From the NCBI GenBank assembly GCA_035627375.1, contig DASPLX010000010.1, positions 62,001-126,000 of the forward strand: 64,000 nucleotides of DNA, read 5' to 3'. The position numbers and the translations under genes were made by a program. Source of the DNA: DASPLX01 sp035627375. Its GTDB lineage: Bacteria; Pseudomonadota; Gammaproteobacteria; Burkholderiales; Burkholderiaceae_D. The notes beneath the pieces were generated by a model that had not been told where the DNA came from, did no database searches, and saw nothing but the letters and a program-made list of their open reading frames with translations. Shown here piece by piece: positions 46,491-55,122 of this stretch (the stretch's first letter is position 1; each line of letters begins with the position of its first letter).

Positions 46491-47399
46491 ATGAACGCCG
46501 CGACGTTTTCCCTCCTCAAGCCGCACGTCAAGGACCTCGGCGGTTTCACCGTCAAGCGGACCCTTCCGGGTTATCCGCGCAAGATGGTCGGCCCTTTCAT
46601 TTTCTTCGATCACATGGGGCCGGCATCCTTTGCCGCCGGACAGGGTATCGACGTCCGGCCGCATCCGCATATCGGCCTGGCGACGGTGACCTTCCTGTTC
46701 GAAGGCGCGCTGCTGCATCGCGATTCGCTCGGCAGCGAGCAGGTGATCCTTCCCGGCGACGTGAACTGGATGACCGCCGGACGCGGCATCGCCCATTCGG
46801 AACGGACGCCGGCGGAAATGCGGGTGCAGGAACACGGATTGCACGGCATCCAGATCTGGGTGGCCCTGCCGCGCGAGTACGAAGCGGCGGAACCGTCGTT
46901 CCAGCATGTGCCGATCGACGATTTGCCGGTTTTCCATGAGGGCGACGCCATGGTGCGCGTGATCGCCGGCAGCTTGAGCGGCCGCGGCGCGCCGGTGCGG
47001 ACGTTTTCGCCGATGTTCTACGCGGCGCTCCGGTTCCAGCGAGACGGCCGGTTCGAGCTGCCGCCCGAGTACGAGGAAAGGGCCGTCTACGCCGTCGACG
47101 AGGAGCTCATTATCGACGGCGCGCCGTTGCCGGCGCATCACATGGCCGTGCTGGAATCCGGCCGAACGGCGATAATAGAGGGCAAATACCGCTCGCGCGC
47201 CATGCTGCTGGGCGGGAAGCCGGTCGATGGCGACCGTTTCATTTGGTGGAATTTCGTCGCCAGCGACAAGGAGGCGATCGCCGCGGCGAAAGCCCGCTGG
47301 CGCGAGCAGGGGTTCGGCAAGGTGCCCGGCGAAACGGAATGGATACCGTTGCCGGACGAGCCGGCGGCGGTGCCGCCCAGGCCGGAGCCGATGAGTTAG
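46491..47399 (+). CDS. Pirin family protein
   Basis: A 302-residue bicupin. The N-terminal cupin holds the pirin metal-binding pattern: PHPHIGLATVTFLFEG (two His), then GRGIAHSER (His and Glu). A C-terminal Pirin_C domain follows. Function is uncertain in bacteria; homologues act as quercetinase or as regulators of metabolic enzymes. The ATG 46491 is preferred over the GTG at 46482. Independent of the downstream ribA (37 bp gap), though possibly co-transcribed. Confidence 0.9.
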   Translation: MNAATFSLLKPHVKDLGGFTVKRTLPGYPRKMVGPFIFFDHMGPASFAAGQGIDVRPHPHIGLATVTFLFEGALLHRDSLGSEQVILPGDVNWMTAGRGIAHSERTPAEMRVQEHGLHGIQIWVALPREYEAAEPSFQHVPIDDLPVFHEGDAMVRVIAGSLSGRGAPVRTFSPMFYAALRFQRDGRFELPPEYEERAVYAVDEELIIDGAPLPAHHMAVLESGRTAIIEGKYRSRAMLLGGKPVDGDRFIWWNFVASDKEAIAAAKARWREQGFGKVPGETEWIPLPDEPAAVPPRPEPMS

Positions 47400-47436
47400 C
47401 CGCCCGCCTCGGCGGACGGCAATCAGGACAAGCAAA

Positions 47437-48057
47437 ATGAGCAAGAAGCAGAGGGAAGGAAAACCGGTCGAGCGGATCGCGTCGTCGTCGTTGCCGACGA
47501 AATACGGCGATTTCCGCATCCATGTCTACCAGTCGCACGGCGAGAACGTCGAGCAGGTCGCGCTCGTCATGGGCGAGGTGCAGGGGAAGGAGCGCGTGCT
47601 GGTACGCGTGCATTCGGAATGCCTGACCGGCGACGTGCTGGGTTCGCAGCGCTGCGATTGCGGCGAACAGCTCGATGCGGCGATGAAGAAGATCGTCGAG
47701 GAAGGCTGCGGCGTGATCGTCTATCTGCGCGGCCACGAAGGACGCGGCATCGGCCTGGGCAACAAGATCATGGCCTATGCGCTGCAGGACCAGGGGCGCG
47801 ACACGGTGGAAGCCAATCTCGATCTCGGTCTGCCGATCGATACGCGCGACTATCAAGCCGCCGCGCACATCCTCGAGGATCTCGGCGTGCGCACCCTGCG
47901 GCTCATCACCAACAACCCCGAAAAGCTCAGCAAGCTGACCGGCTACGGCATGCGGATCGTCGAACGGATTCCGATCGCGACGACCCATACGCCGCACAAT
48001 ATCGCCTACCTGCGCACCAAGCGCCGCAAGCTGGGGCACATGCTCGACGTGGAGTGA
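47437..48057 (+). CDS. ribA: GTP cyclohydrolase II
   Basis: A 206-residue enzyme converting GTP to 2,5-diamino-6-ribosylamino-4-pyrimidinone phosphate, the first step of riboflavin synthesis. Zinc-binding cysteines are in HSECLTGDVLGSQRCDCG. The GTP-binding segment RGHEGRGIGLGNKI and the C-terminal ITNNPEKL follow. It is the monofunctional form with no RibB domain. Length matches E. coli RibA (196) closely. It stands apart from other rib genes here, with pirin upstream and a convergent histidine kinase downstream (23 bp). Confidence 0.96.
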   Translation: MSKKQREGKPVERIASSSLPTKYGDFRIHVYQSHGENVEQVALVMGEVQGKERVLVRVHSECLTGDVLGSQRCDCGEQLDAAMKKIVEEGCGVIVYLRGHEGRGIGLGNKIMAYALQDQGRDTVEANLDLGLPIDTRDYQAAAHILEDLGVRTLRLITNNPEKLSKLTGYGMRIVERIPIATTHTPHNIAYLRTKRRKLGHMLDVE

Positions 48058-48079
48058 ACGCCCCAACCATCACCGACGC

Positions 48080-49645
48080 TTATGAAGCGTCGGGAAGACC
48101 CTTGAGCGTGGTTTCCAGTATTTCCCAGCGAAACGGCTTGCTGATGAAATTGAAGTTGCCGAGGTCGTTGTGTTCGTCGGCCAGGGCCGGCAACGGATAG
48201 CCGGAGGCGAGTATCACGCGCACGTTGGGGCACAGCTTTTGCGTGAAACGCCCGAGCTCGATGCCGCTCATGCCCTTGGGCATCATCACGTCGGTGAACA
48301 GCACGTCGATGTCGCGCTTGCGCTTGAGGATATCGATCGCATCCAGCCCGTTGCTGGCGGTGATGACTTCGTATCCCATGTAACGGAAGAGCTCGGTCGT
48401 GACTTCGAGCACGTCGGGCTCGTCCTCGACGATCAGCACGGTTTCCTTGTGCGGCGCCGGGTGGCCGATCGCATCCAGCAGGGAACGTTCTTCTTCGGCG
48501 GTGCCGGCCAGCGCCGGCAGATAGATGCTCACCGAAGTTCCCTCGCCCGGCTTGGAGGCGAGTATCACGTCGCCGCCCGACTGGGTCACGAAACCGTAGA
48601 CCTGGCTCAACCCCATGCCGGTCCCGTTACCGATTTCCTTGGTCGTGAAAAAGGGCTCGAAAGCGCGCTGGATGATGTCCGGCGTCATGCCGACGCCGGT
48701 ATCCTGCACCACGATCTTGACGTAGAAACCCGGTTTCAGCGTGCCGATCCGATCGCGCCGCTCGAGCAAGAGGTTTTCCGTGCGGATGGTGATGTGCCCG
48801 CCGGATGGCATTGCGTCGCGTGCATTGACGACCAGGTTCAGGAGCGCGACTTCGAATTGCGCGGCGTCGAGCAGCGTGCGCCGCAAGCGCGGCGCGAGTT
48901 GCATTTCGAACGAGGCGCGGTCGAGGCAGGCGCGGCGGAGGACGGTTTCGAAGTCGCGCAGCAAGGTATTGATATCGTATTGCTCCTGCTGCAGCGGCTG
49001 GCCGCGCGCGAACGCCAGCAGCTGCTGGGTCAGGGTCGCGCCGCGCGCCGCGGCGCGCTGGGCGCTCTCGATCAGGCGCTTGCCGGAGACGGTTTGCTGC
49101 TCGCGCGCCAGCATGTCGAGGCTGTTGACGATGACGGTCAGCAGATTGTTGAAGTCGTGCGCGATGCCGCCGGTCAATTTGCCGATCGCTTCCATTTTCT
49201 GAGCCTGGAACAACGAGGCGCGGGTCTGTTCGAGTTCTTCCGCCGCCTGCCGGCGCTCGGTGATGTCGCGCGTGATCTTGGCGAAGCCGATCAATGCGCC
49301 GCTGTCGTCGCTGATGCGGTCGATCACGACGTGCGCCCAGAAACGGGAGCCGTCCTTGCGCATGCGCCAGCCTTCGCCCTCGAAACGGCCTTCCCTGGCC
49401 GCCGTGCCCAGCGCGCGCGCGGGAAGACCGGCGGCACGGTCCTCCTCGGAATAGAACTCGGAAAAATGATGACCGATGATTTCGTCGCGGGTATATCCCT
49501 TGAATCGCTGCGCGCCGGCGTTCCAGGTCACGATCCGGCCCTCCGGATTGAGCATGTAGATCGCGTAATCGGTCACGCTCTTGACCAGCAGTTCGAAACT
49601 CGTGGCGTCGCTCAGGCCGGTCGCGGAAAGAGGTTTGGCACTCAT
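48080..49645 (-). CDS. Hybrid sensor histidine kinase (PAS-HisKA-HATPase-REC)
   Basis: A 521-residue soluble hybrid kinase. PAS/PAC domain at about 15-140 (DYAIYMLNPEGRIVTWNAGA; IGFAKITRDITERRQ). The HisKA phospho-acceptor is in KLTGGIAHDFNNLL, the ATP-binding domain has NLVVNARDAMP, DTGVGM and GTGMGLSQVYG, and the C-terminal receiver has the phosphorylated Asp in DVLFTDVMMP. There is no membrane segment, so the signal is cytoplasmic. Start ATG 49645 (MSAKPLS) has a weak ribosome-binding site. No response-regulator output gene lies beside it. Confidence 0.92.
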   Translation of the reverse strand: MSAKPLSATGLSDATSFELLVKSVTDYAIYMLNPEGRIVTWNAGAQRFKGYTRDEIIGHHFSEFYSEEDRAAGLPARALGTAAREGRFEGEGWRMRKDGSRFWAHVVIDRISDDSGALIGFAKITRDITERRQAAEELEQTRASLFQAQKMEAIGKLTGGIAHDFNNLLTVIVNSLDMLAREQQTVSGKRLIESAQRAAARGATLTQQLLAFARGQPLQQEQYDINTLLRDFETVLRRACLDRASFEMQLAPRLRRTLLDAAQFEVALLNLVVNARDAMPSGGHITIRTENLLLERRDRIGTLKPGFYVKIVVQDTGVGMTPDIIQRAFEPFFTTKEIGNGTGMGLSQVYGFVTQSGGDVILASKPGEGTSVSIYLPALAGTAEEERSLLDAIGHPAPHKETVLIVEDEPDVLEVTTELFRYMGYEVITASNGLDAIDILKRKRDIDVLFTDVMMPKGMSGIELGRFTQKLCPNVRVILASGYPLPALADEHNDLGNFNFISKPFRWEILETTLKGLPDAS

Positions 49646-49962
49646 CGCTCGTTCAATGATTTGATCTTGCTGCGTTGGTAATGCACCCGGTAAATTCTCT
49701 TTGCTTCGCCGAAACAGTTTGTTCCTGCAGGAATGGATTGCTTTGAGGAAGTTCAATCCTGAAAGCCGATAATCGCAAAGACCGCCATTTTGGACGGATA
49801 AACGCGCATTCAAATATACGCCGCAAACGTCAACACACGATAACAGGATTGTAGAACCGTTACCATTGGCTGTTTCGCCGCGTAGCATGACCGTTCCGGC
49901 ACATCGTATCCGGAAATGCGTGACAGGATGGATGTGCAATTGGACAATGCCACCATTGACGC
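49646..49962. other. Intergenic region between histidine kinase and formate dehydrogenase genes
   Basis: About 317 bp without a gene. It should carry promoters for both divergent units. A TTGAGG / GATAAT pair near 49742-49772 (19 bp apart) could be a weak plus-strand promoter. I see no clear operator or regulatory RNA. Confidence 0.4.
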
Positions 49963-51726
49963 ATGGATTCCGCCGGGGCAGAGGCGCGATACCGTGGAGA
50001 GTTTGTCCAGACAGCAGGAGAACAGGGTTTGAAACAGCCGCCAATTCCGATCGTCGCGGCGCCGGCCAGCCGCGAACGCAAACGCCAGGCGCCCAAGGGC
50101 CGGCGCGTCGATCCGGCCGCGCTGGCCGAAGTCCAGGCCTTGCTCGGCGCGGCCGCGCGCCGGCGCGATTTGTTGATAGAGCATTTGCACAAGATCCAGG
50201 ATCGCTACGGTTGCCTGTCGGCCGCGCATCTGGCCGCGCTGGCGCAGGAGATGCGCCTGGCCCAAGCGGAAGTGTACGAAGTCGCGACGTTCTACCACCA
50301 TTTCGACGTCGTCAAGGAGGGCGAAGCCGCGCCTCCCGCATTGACGGTCCGCGTCTGCGACGGCCTGTCTTGCGACATGGCCGGCGCGCGCGACTTGCTC
50401 GACCGGCTGTCGGCGCGGCTGGGACGCGAGGCGCGCGTGATGGCGGCGCCCTGCATCGGCCGCTGCGACGAGGCGCCGGCGGCGGTGGTCGGACAGCATC
50501 CGGTGCCGCGCGCGACCTGCGAGGCGGTCGCGGCCGCGCAGCGGGCGAACCGGACCCGGCACGAGCCGGCCGAGTATATCGAATACGGCGACTATGCCGG
50601 GCAAGGCGGTTACCGGCTGCTGCATGAGTGCATGAGCGGCGCGCGCGAGGTCGAGGCGGTCATCGGAGCGATGGAAGACTCCGGCTTGCGCGGCCTGGGC
50701 GGTGCCGGCTTTCCGGCGGGGCGCAAATGGCGGATCGTGCGCGCCGAACCGGGACCGCGCCTGATGGCGGTCAACATCGACGAAGGCGAACCCGGGACGT
50801 TCAAGGATCGCATCTATCTCGAACGCGATCCGCACCGCTTCCTCGAAGGCATGCTGATCGCGGCATGGGCGGTCGGCATCGACGGCATCTATATCTATCT
50901 GCGCGACGAATACCACGGCTGCCGGGCCATGCTCGAAAGCGAGCTCGCGAAACTGAACGCGCATCCGCCGTTCGGGCTGCGCCTGCCGGAAATCCATCTG
51001 CGGCGCGGCGCCGGCGCCTATATCTGCGGCGAGGAATCGGCGATGATCGAATCGATCGAAGGCAAGCGCGGCTTGCCGCGCCTGCGTCCGCCGTATGTCG
51101 CGCAAGTCGGCTTGTTCGGCCGGCCGACGCTCGCGCACAATTTCGAAACCCTGTACTGGGTGCGCGAGATCCTGGAAAAGGGCGCCGGCTGGTTCGCCGG
51201 CCACGGCCGCAACGGCCGCCAGGGACTGCGCTCGTTCTCGGTATCCGGGCGGGTGAAGGAGCCGGGCATGAAGCTGGCGCCGGCCGGCATCACGATCCGC
51301 GAGCTGATCGACGAATTCTGCGGCGGCATGCAGGACGGCCACACGTTCTATGCCTATCTGCCGGGCGGCGCCTCGGGCGGCATCCTGCCGGCGGCGCTGG
51401 GCGATATTCCGCTCGATTTCGACACGCTGCAGCCCTACGGCTGCTTCATCGGTTCGGCCGCGATCATCGTCTTGTCGGACCGCGACTCGGCGGTCGGCGC
51501 GGCACGCAACCTGATGCGATTCTTCCGCCACGAATCCTGCGGCCAATGCACGCCGTGCCGCGCCGGCACGGCCAAGGCGTCGGCGCTCATCGATCGGCCG
51601 GCATGGGATGTGCCGCTGCTGAACGAATTGTCGGCGGTCATGCGCGATGCCTCGATCTGCGGCCTCGGGCAGGCCGCGCCGAATCCTGTCGATTGCGTCA
51701 TCAAATATTTTCCGCACGAATTATGA
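49963..51726 (+). CDS. NAD-dependent formate dehydrogenase, fused gamma-beta (FdsG-FdsB-like) subunit
   Basis: A 587-residue fusion of a NuoE-like and a NuoF-like domain, the diaphorase part that moves electrons from the formate-oxidising subunit to NAD+. The NuoE-like part has a [2Fe-2S] site (CDGLSCDMAG; CIGRCDEAP). The NuoF-like part has LRGLGGAGFPAGRKW (FMN/NAD), GAYICGEESAMIESIEG, and the [4Fe-4S] cysteines ESCGQCTPCRAGT. The start is doubtful: TTG 50029 has a perfect CAGGAG site 8 bp upstream and would give 565 residues, while ATG 49963 has none. It overlaps the alpha subunit gene as ATGA. In Cupriavidus and Rhodobacter FdsG and FdsB are separate proteins. Confidence 0.9.
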   Translation: MDSAGAEARYRGEFVQTAGEQGLKQPPIPIVAAPASRERKRQAPKGRRVDPAALAEVQALLGAAARRRDLLIEHLHKIQDRYGCLSAAHLAALAQEMRLAQAEVYEVATFYHHFDVVKEGEAAPPALTVRVCDGLSCDMAGARDLLDRLSARLGREARVMAAPCIGRCDEAPAAVVGQHPVPRATCEAVAAAQRANRTRHEPAEYIEYGDYAGQGGYRLLHECMSGAREVEAVIGAMEDSGLRGLGGAGFPAGRKWRIVRAEPGPRLMAVNIDEGEPGTFKDRIYLERDPHRFLEGMLIAAWAVGIDGIYIYLRDEYHGCRAMLESELAKLNAHPPFGLRLPEIHLRRGAGAYICGEESAMIESIEGKRGLPRLRPPYVAQVGLFGRPTLAHNFETLYWVREILEKGAGWFAGHGRNGRQGLRSFSVSGRVKEPGMKLAPAGITIRELIDEFCGGMQDGHTFYAYLPGGASGGILPAALGDIPLDFDTLQPYGCFIGSAAIIVLSDRDSAVGAARNLMRFFRHESCGQCTPCRAGTAKASALIDRPAWDVPLLNELSAVMRDASICGLGQAAPNPVDCVIKYFPHEL

Positions 51727-54581
51727 ATTCCATCGCGAGAAACCAGCTCCCGCGGGACGAGGAACGAACCGTCTGCTTCCGGCTCAACGGCCGCGAAGTG
51801 CAGGGACGCGCCGGCGAAACCATTCTGCAAGTCGCGCGACGCGAGGGCATCGAGGTGCCGCACCTGTGCTACAAGGACGGTCTCGGTACCGCCGGCAATT
51901 GCCGTGCCTGCATGGTCGAGATCGACGACGAGCGCGTGCTGGCGCCGTCGTGCTGCCGGGCCCCGCGTCCCGACATGAAGGTGACGACCGACAGCGAGCG
52001 CGCCGTCGCCGCGCAGAAGATGGTGCTCGAACTGCTGCTGTCCGACCTGCCGGAAGCGGAGTACTCGCGGCACAATGAAGTCGATCGCTGGGCCGCCCGG
52101 CTCGGCGTCGGCAAGCCGCGTTTCGATGCCCGCGCCCAGCCGGCCGCCGACGCATCGCACGCGGCGATCGCGGTCAATCTCGACGCCTGCATCCAATGCA
52201 CGCGCTGCCTGCGCGCCTGCCGCGACGAACAGGTCAACGACGTGATCGGCCTGGCTTTCCGCGGCGAGCAGGCGAAGATCGTGTTCGACATGGACGATGC
52301 CATGGGCGCATCGACGTGCGTGGCGTGCGGCGAATGCGTGCAGGCATGTCCCACCGGCGCGCTGGCGCCCGCCAGGGAAGCGGCGCTGAATGCGCCCGAC
52401 AAGAAGGTCGACTCGGTCTGCCCGTATTGCGGCGTCGGCTGCCAACTGACCTACAACGTCAAGGACAACCGGATCCTATACGTCGAAGGACGCGACGGTC
52501 CGGCCAATCGCGGCCGCTTGTGCGTGAAGGGGCGCTACGGCTTCGACTATGCGCATCATCCGCATCGCCTGACCAAGCCGCTCATCCGCCGGGCCGACGC
52601 GCCGAAGGATCCGCATGCGGCGCTGGACCCGGAGCGCGCGATGGCGGCGTTCCGCGAAGCGAGCTGGGAAGAGGCGCTGGACTTGGCCGGCGGCAAGCTC
52701 AAATCGATCCGCGACCGGTACGGCAGGAGAGCGCTGGCCGGCTTCGGCTCGGCCAAGTGCAGCAACGAGGAAGCCTACCTGTTCCAGAAACTCGTACGCG
52801 TCGGTTTCGGCAGCAACAACGTCGATCATTGCACTCGGCTGTGCCATGCCTCGTCGGTCGCGGCGCTGCTGGAAGGCATCGGTTCCGGCGCGGTATCGAA
52901 CCCGGTGATGGATGTGACGCAAGCCGAAGTGGTGCTCCTGATCGGCGCCAACCCGACCGTCAATCATCCGGTCGCCGCGACCTGGATGAAGAACGCCGTG
53001 AAGAACGGCACGAAATTGATCGTCTGCGATCCGCGCCGTTCCGACCTGGCGCGCCATGCGCACCGCTTCCTGCAATTCAAGCCCGATACCGACGTCGCCC
53101 TGCTCAACGCGATGATGCATGTGATCGTCAGCGAGAACCTGGTCGACCGCGACTTCATCGCCGGCCGCACCATCGGCTACGAGGAGCTGGAGCGCAACGT
53201 CGCCGGCTACAGCCCGGAGCAGATGGCGCCGATCTGCGGCATCGACGCCGATACCATCCGCTACGTCGCGCGCTTGTATGCGAGCTCGAAGGCATCGATG
53301 ATCCTGTGGGGCATGGGCATCTCGCAGCATGTTCACGGCACCGACAACGCGCGCTGCCTGATCGCGCTGGCGCTGATGACCGGCCAGATCGGCCGTCCCG
53401 GCACCGGCCTGCATCCGCTGCGCGGACAGAACAACGTGCAGGGCGCATCCGACGCCGGCCTGATACCGATGATGTATCCCGACTACCAGCGCGTGAGCGA
53501 TCCGGCGGCGCGCGAGCGCTTCGAAAGCGCATGGAAACTGCCGGCCGGCACGCTCGACGGGCAGCCCGGCCTGACCGTGGTCGAGATCATGGACGCCATC
53601 CTGGGCGACGACGAAGCGACGAAAATCCGCGGCATGTACATCATGGGAGAGAATCCCGCGATGTCCGACCCCGATGCGAACCATGCGCGCGAAGCCCTGG
53701 CGGCGCTCGACCACCTGGTGGTGCAAGACATCTTCCTGACCGAGACGGCCTACCTGGCCGACGTGGTACTGCCGGCCACCGCGTTTCCGGAGAAGACCGG
53801 CACCTTCACCAACACCGATCGCTTGGTGCAGATGGGACGGCAAGCCCTGTTCGCGCCGGGCGAGGCGATGCCGGACCTGTGGATCATCCAGCAGGTCGCG
53901 CAGCGGCTCGGGCTCGATTGGCATTACGGCCATGTCTCCGACGTGTTCGACGAAATGCGCTCGACCATGCCGAGCATCGCCGGCATCACCTGGGAACGCC
54001 TCGAACGCGAGCACGCGGTGACCTATCCCTGCCGCCACGAGGGCGACTCGGGCCAGCCGGTGGTGTTCACCGAAGCGTTCCCGCGCGGCAGCGGGGCGGA
54101 GCAGGGACGGGCGCGTTTCGTGCCGGCCGATATCATTCCCGCCGCCGAGCGCCCAGACGCCGACTATCCGCTGGTGCTGATCACCGGCCGCCAGCTCGAG
54201 CATTGGCATACCGGCAGCATGACCCGTCGCGCCGCGGTGCTCGATGCGCTCGAACCCGATCCGGTCGCGCTCGTGCATCCGCTCGATCTCGACGCGCTTG
54301 GCGCGCGGCCGGGCGACATCCTCACGATCGAATCGCGGCGCGGCAAGGTTTCGCTCTACGCGCGCGCCGACGACAGCTCGCCGCCGGGCGCCGTCTTCGT
54401 ACCCTTCTGCTACTACGAGGCGGCGATCAACAAGCTCACCAATCCGGCGCTCGATCCTTACGGCAAGATCCCCGAATTCAAGTACTGCGCCGTACGCATC
54501 ACGCGAGGCGGTCCGTCGCCGGTGCAGGGCAGCTTCGGCGGCGGCCGTTTGCTGTGGGACGCCGGCATCCCTCTTCGATAA
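51723..54581 (+). CDS. fdsA: Molybdenum formate dehydrogenase alpha subunit (FdsA/FdhA type)
   Basis: A 952-residue catalytic subunit oxidising formate to CO2. The N-terminal NuoG-like part has [2Fe-2S] cysteines (CYKDGLGTAGNCRACMVE) and two [4Fe-4S] ferredoxin sets (CIQCTRCLRACRDE; CVACGECVQACPTGA). The molybdopterin domain starts with CPYCGVGCQ, and the molybdenum ligand Cys is in NVDHCTRLCH at residue 370. The ligand codon is TGC (Cys), not TGA, so no selenocysteine is used. The C-terminal bis-MGD-binding domain is complete (LITGRQLEHWHTGSMTRR). No fdsC (FdhD-like) or fdsD gene follows in the window. Confidence 0.94.
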   Translation: MNSIARNQLPRDEERTVCFRLNGREVQGRAGETILQVARREGIEVPHLCYKDGLGTAGNCRACMVEIDDERVLAPSCCRAPRPDMKVTTDSERAVAAQKMVLELLLSDLPEAEYSRHNEVDRWAARLGVGKPRFDARAQPAADASHAAIAVNLDACIQCTRCLRACRDEQVNDVIGLAFRGEQAKIVFDMDDAMGASTCVACGECVQACPTGALAPAREAALNAPDKKVDSVCPYCGVGCQLTYNVKDNRILYVEGRDGPANRGRLCVKGRYGFDYAHHPHRLTKPLIRRADAPKDPHAALDPERAMAAFREASWEEALDLAGGKLKSIRDRYGRRALAGFGSAKCSNEEAYLFQKLVRVGFGSNNVDHCTRLCHASSVAALLEGIGSGAVSNPVMDVTQAEVVLLIGANPTVNHPVAATWMKNAVKNGTKLIVCDPRRSDLARHAHRFLQFKPDTDVALLNAMMHVIVSENLVDRDFIAGRTIGYEELERNVAGYSPEQMAPICGIDADTIRYVARLYASSKASMILWGMGISQHVHGTDNARCLIALALMTGQIGRPGTGLHPLRGQNNVQGASDAGLIPMMYPDYQRVSDPAARERFESAWKLPAGTLDGQPGLTVVEIMDAILGDDEATKIRGMYIMGENPAMSDPDANHAREALAALDHLVVQDIFLTETAYLADVVLPATAFPEKTGTFTNTDRLVQMGRQALFAPGEAMPDLWIIQQVAQRLGLDWHYGHVSDVFDEMRSTMPSIAGITWERLEREHAVTYPCRHEGDSGQPVVFTEAFPRGSGAEQGRARFVPADIIPAAERPDADYPLVLITGRQLEHWHTGSMTRRAAVLDALEPDPVALVHPLDLDALGARPGDILTIESRRGKVSLYARADDSSPPGAVFVPFCYYEAAINKLTNPALDPYGKIPEFKYCAVRITRGGPSPVQGSFGGGRLLWDAGIPLR

Positions 54582-54815
54582 ATTCCTCTCCTCACGCGAG
54601 ACGGATTCGCCATGCGCGAATCCGTCCGCTCAACGCCTGCACGGTTCCATTCCGCTTGCTCTCGAGCGCATATTTCCGCGATTCCGATAGCAAGCTGTCA
54701 TGTATTTGCTTTTTCGGCCACGAAAAAGGCCTTCCATAAAGCGAGTCCAAACTCTAAAAAAACATGCGGAAAAATGCCGGAAAAAGCCTCAAAAAGGCAT
54801 TTTTCCTATTGAAAG

Positions 54816-54843
54816 TGACATGTTCAAAACACTTATGACATGT
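54816..54843 (+). repeat. Direct repeat TGACATGT x2, 20 bp apart
   Basis: TGACATGT at 54816-54823 and again at 54836-54843, exactly two helical turns apart, about 150 bp upstream of the protease promoter. A related TGTCATGT lies near 54697. The spacing suggests two copies of one protein bound on the same DNA face. Confidence 0.5.
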
Positions 54844-54989
54844 CTGATTTCCTAAGTATTTGTTATTTATGGGAAATTTTTTTCAGGTAATCCAAGGGCC
54901 GGTTCCAACCCTTTGTTTTTATGGCAAGCGAGCCCTAAATGACTGAAAAATTATTTTCAAAATTTGTATTGGTTTTGTATTTTTTTGTA

Positions 54990-55019
54990 TTGACGGTTTT
55001 CATTTTTCCCTACTACTAT
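54990..55019 (+). promoter_or_regulatory. Sigma-70 promoter for the S8 protease gene
   Basis: TTGACG (54990-54995) and TACTAT (55014-55019), 18 bp apart, about 100 bp before the start codon. Confidence 0.6.
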
Positions 55020-55122
55020 CTCGCGGACTTGATCGTCTGGTATGGCCCACGAGGAAGTACGAAGCGACTCAAGTCCTAACTTTCACAAAAAATCATTACC
55101 TATCGCAGATAAAGGAAGAGAC

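Larger units (their letters stand above)
54582..55122. other. Long AT-rich intergenic region
   Basis: About 540 bp of AT-rich DNA, strikingly different from the surrounding high-GC genes, with T-runs (for example 54981-54986 and 55003-55007). It contains the promoter of the protease gene, two TGACATGT direct repeats and a related TGTCATGT. Plus-strand frames here do not look like protein. It may be recently acquired or a binding region for H-NS-like or other regulators. Confidence 0.7.

Noticed and set aside
52820..52850. Possible selenocysteine in the formate dehydrogenase active site
   Set aside because: The molybdenum-ligand codon is TGC (cysteine), not TGA.
52476..54278. 600-residue minus-strand frame inside the formate dehydrogenase gene
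   Set aside because: Antisense to a gene with complete iron-sulfur and molybdenum motifs.
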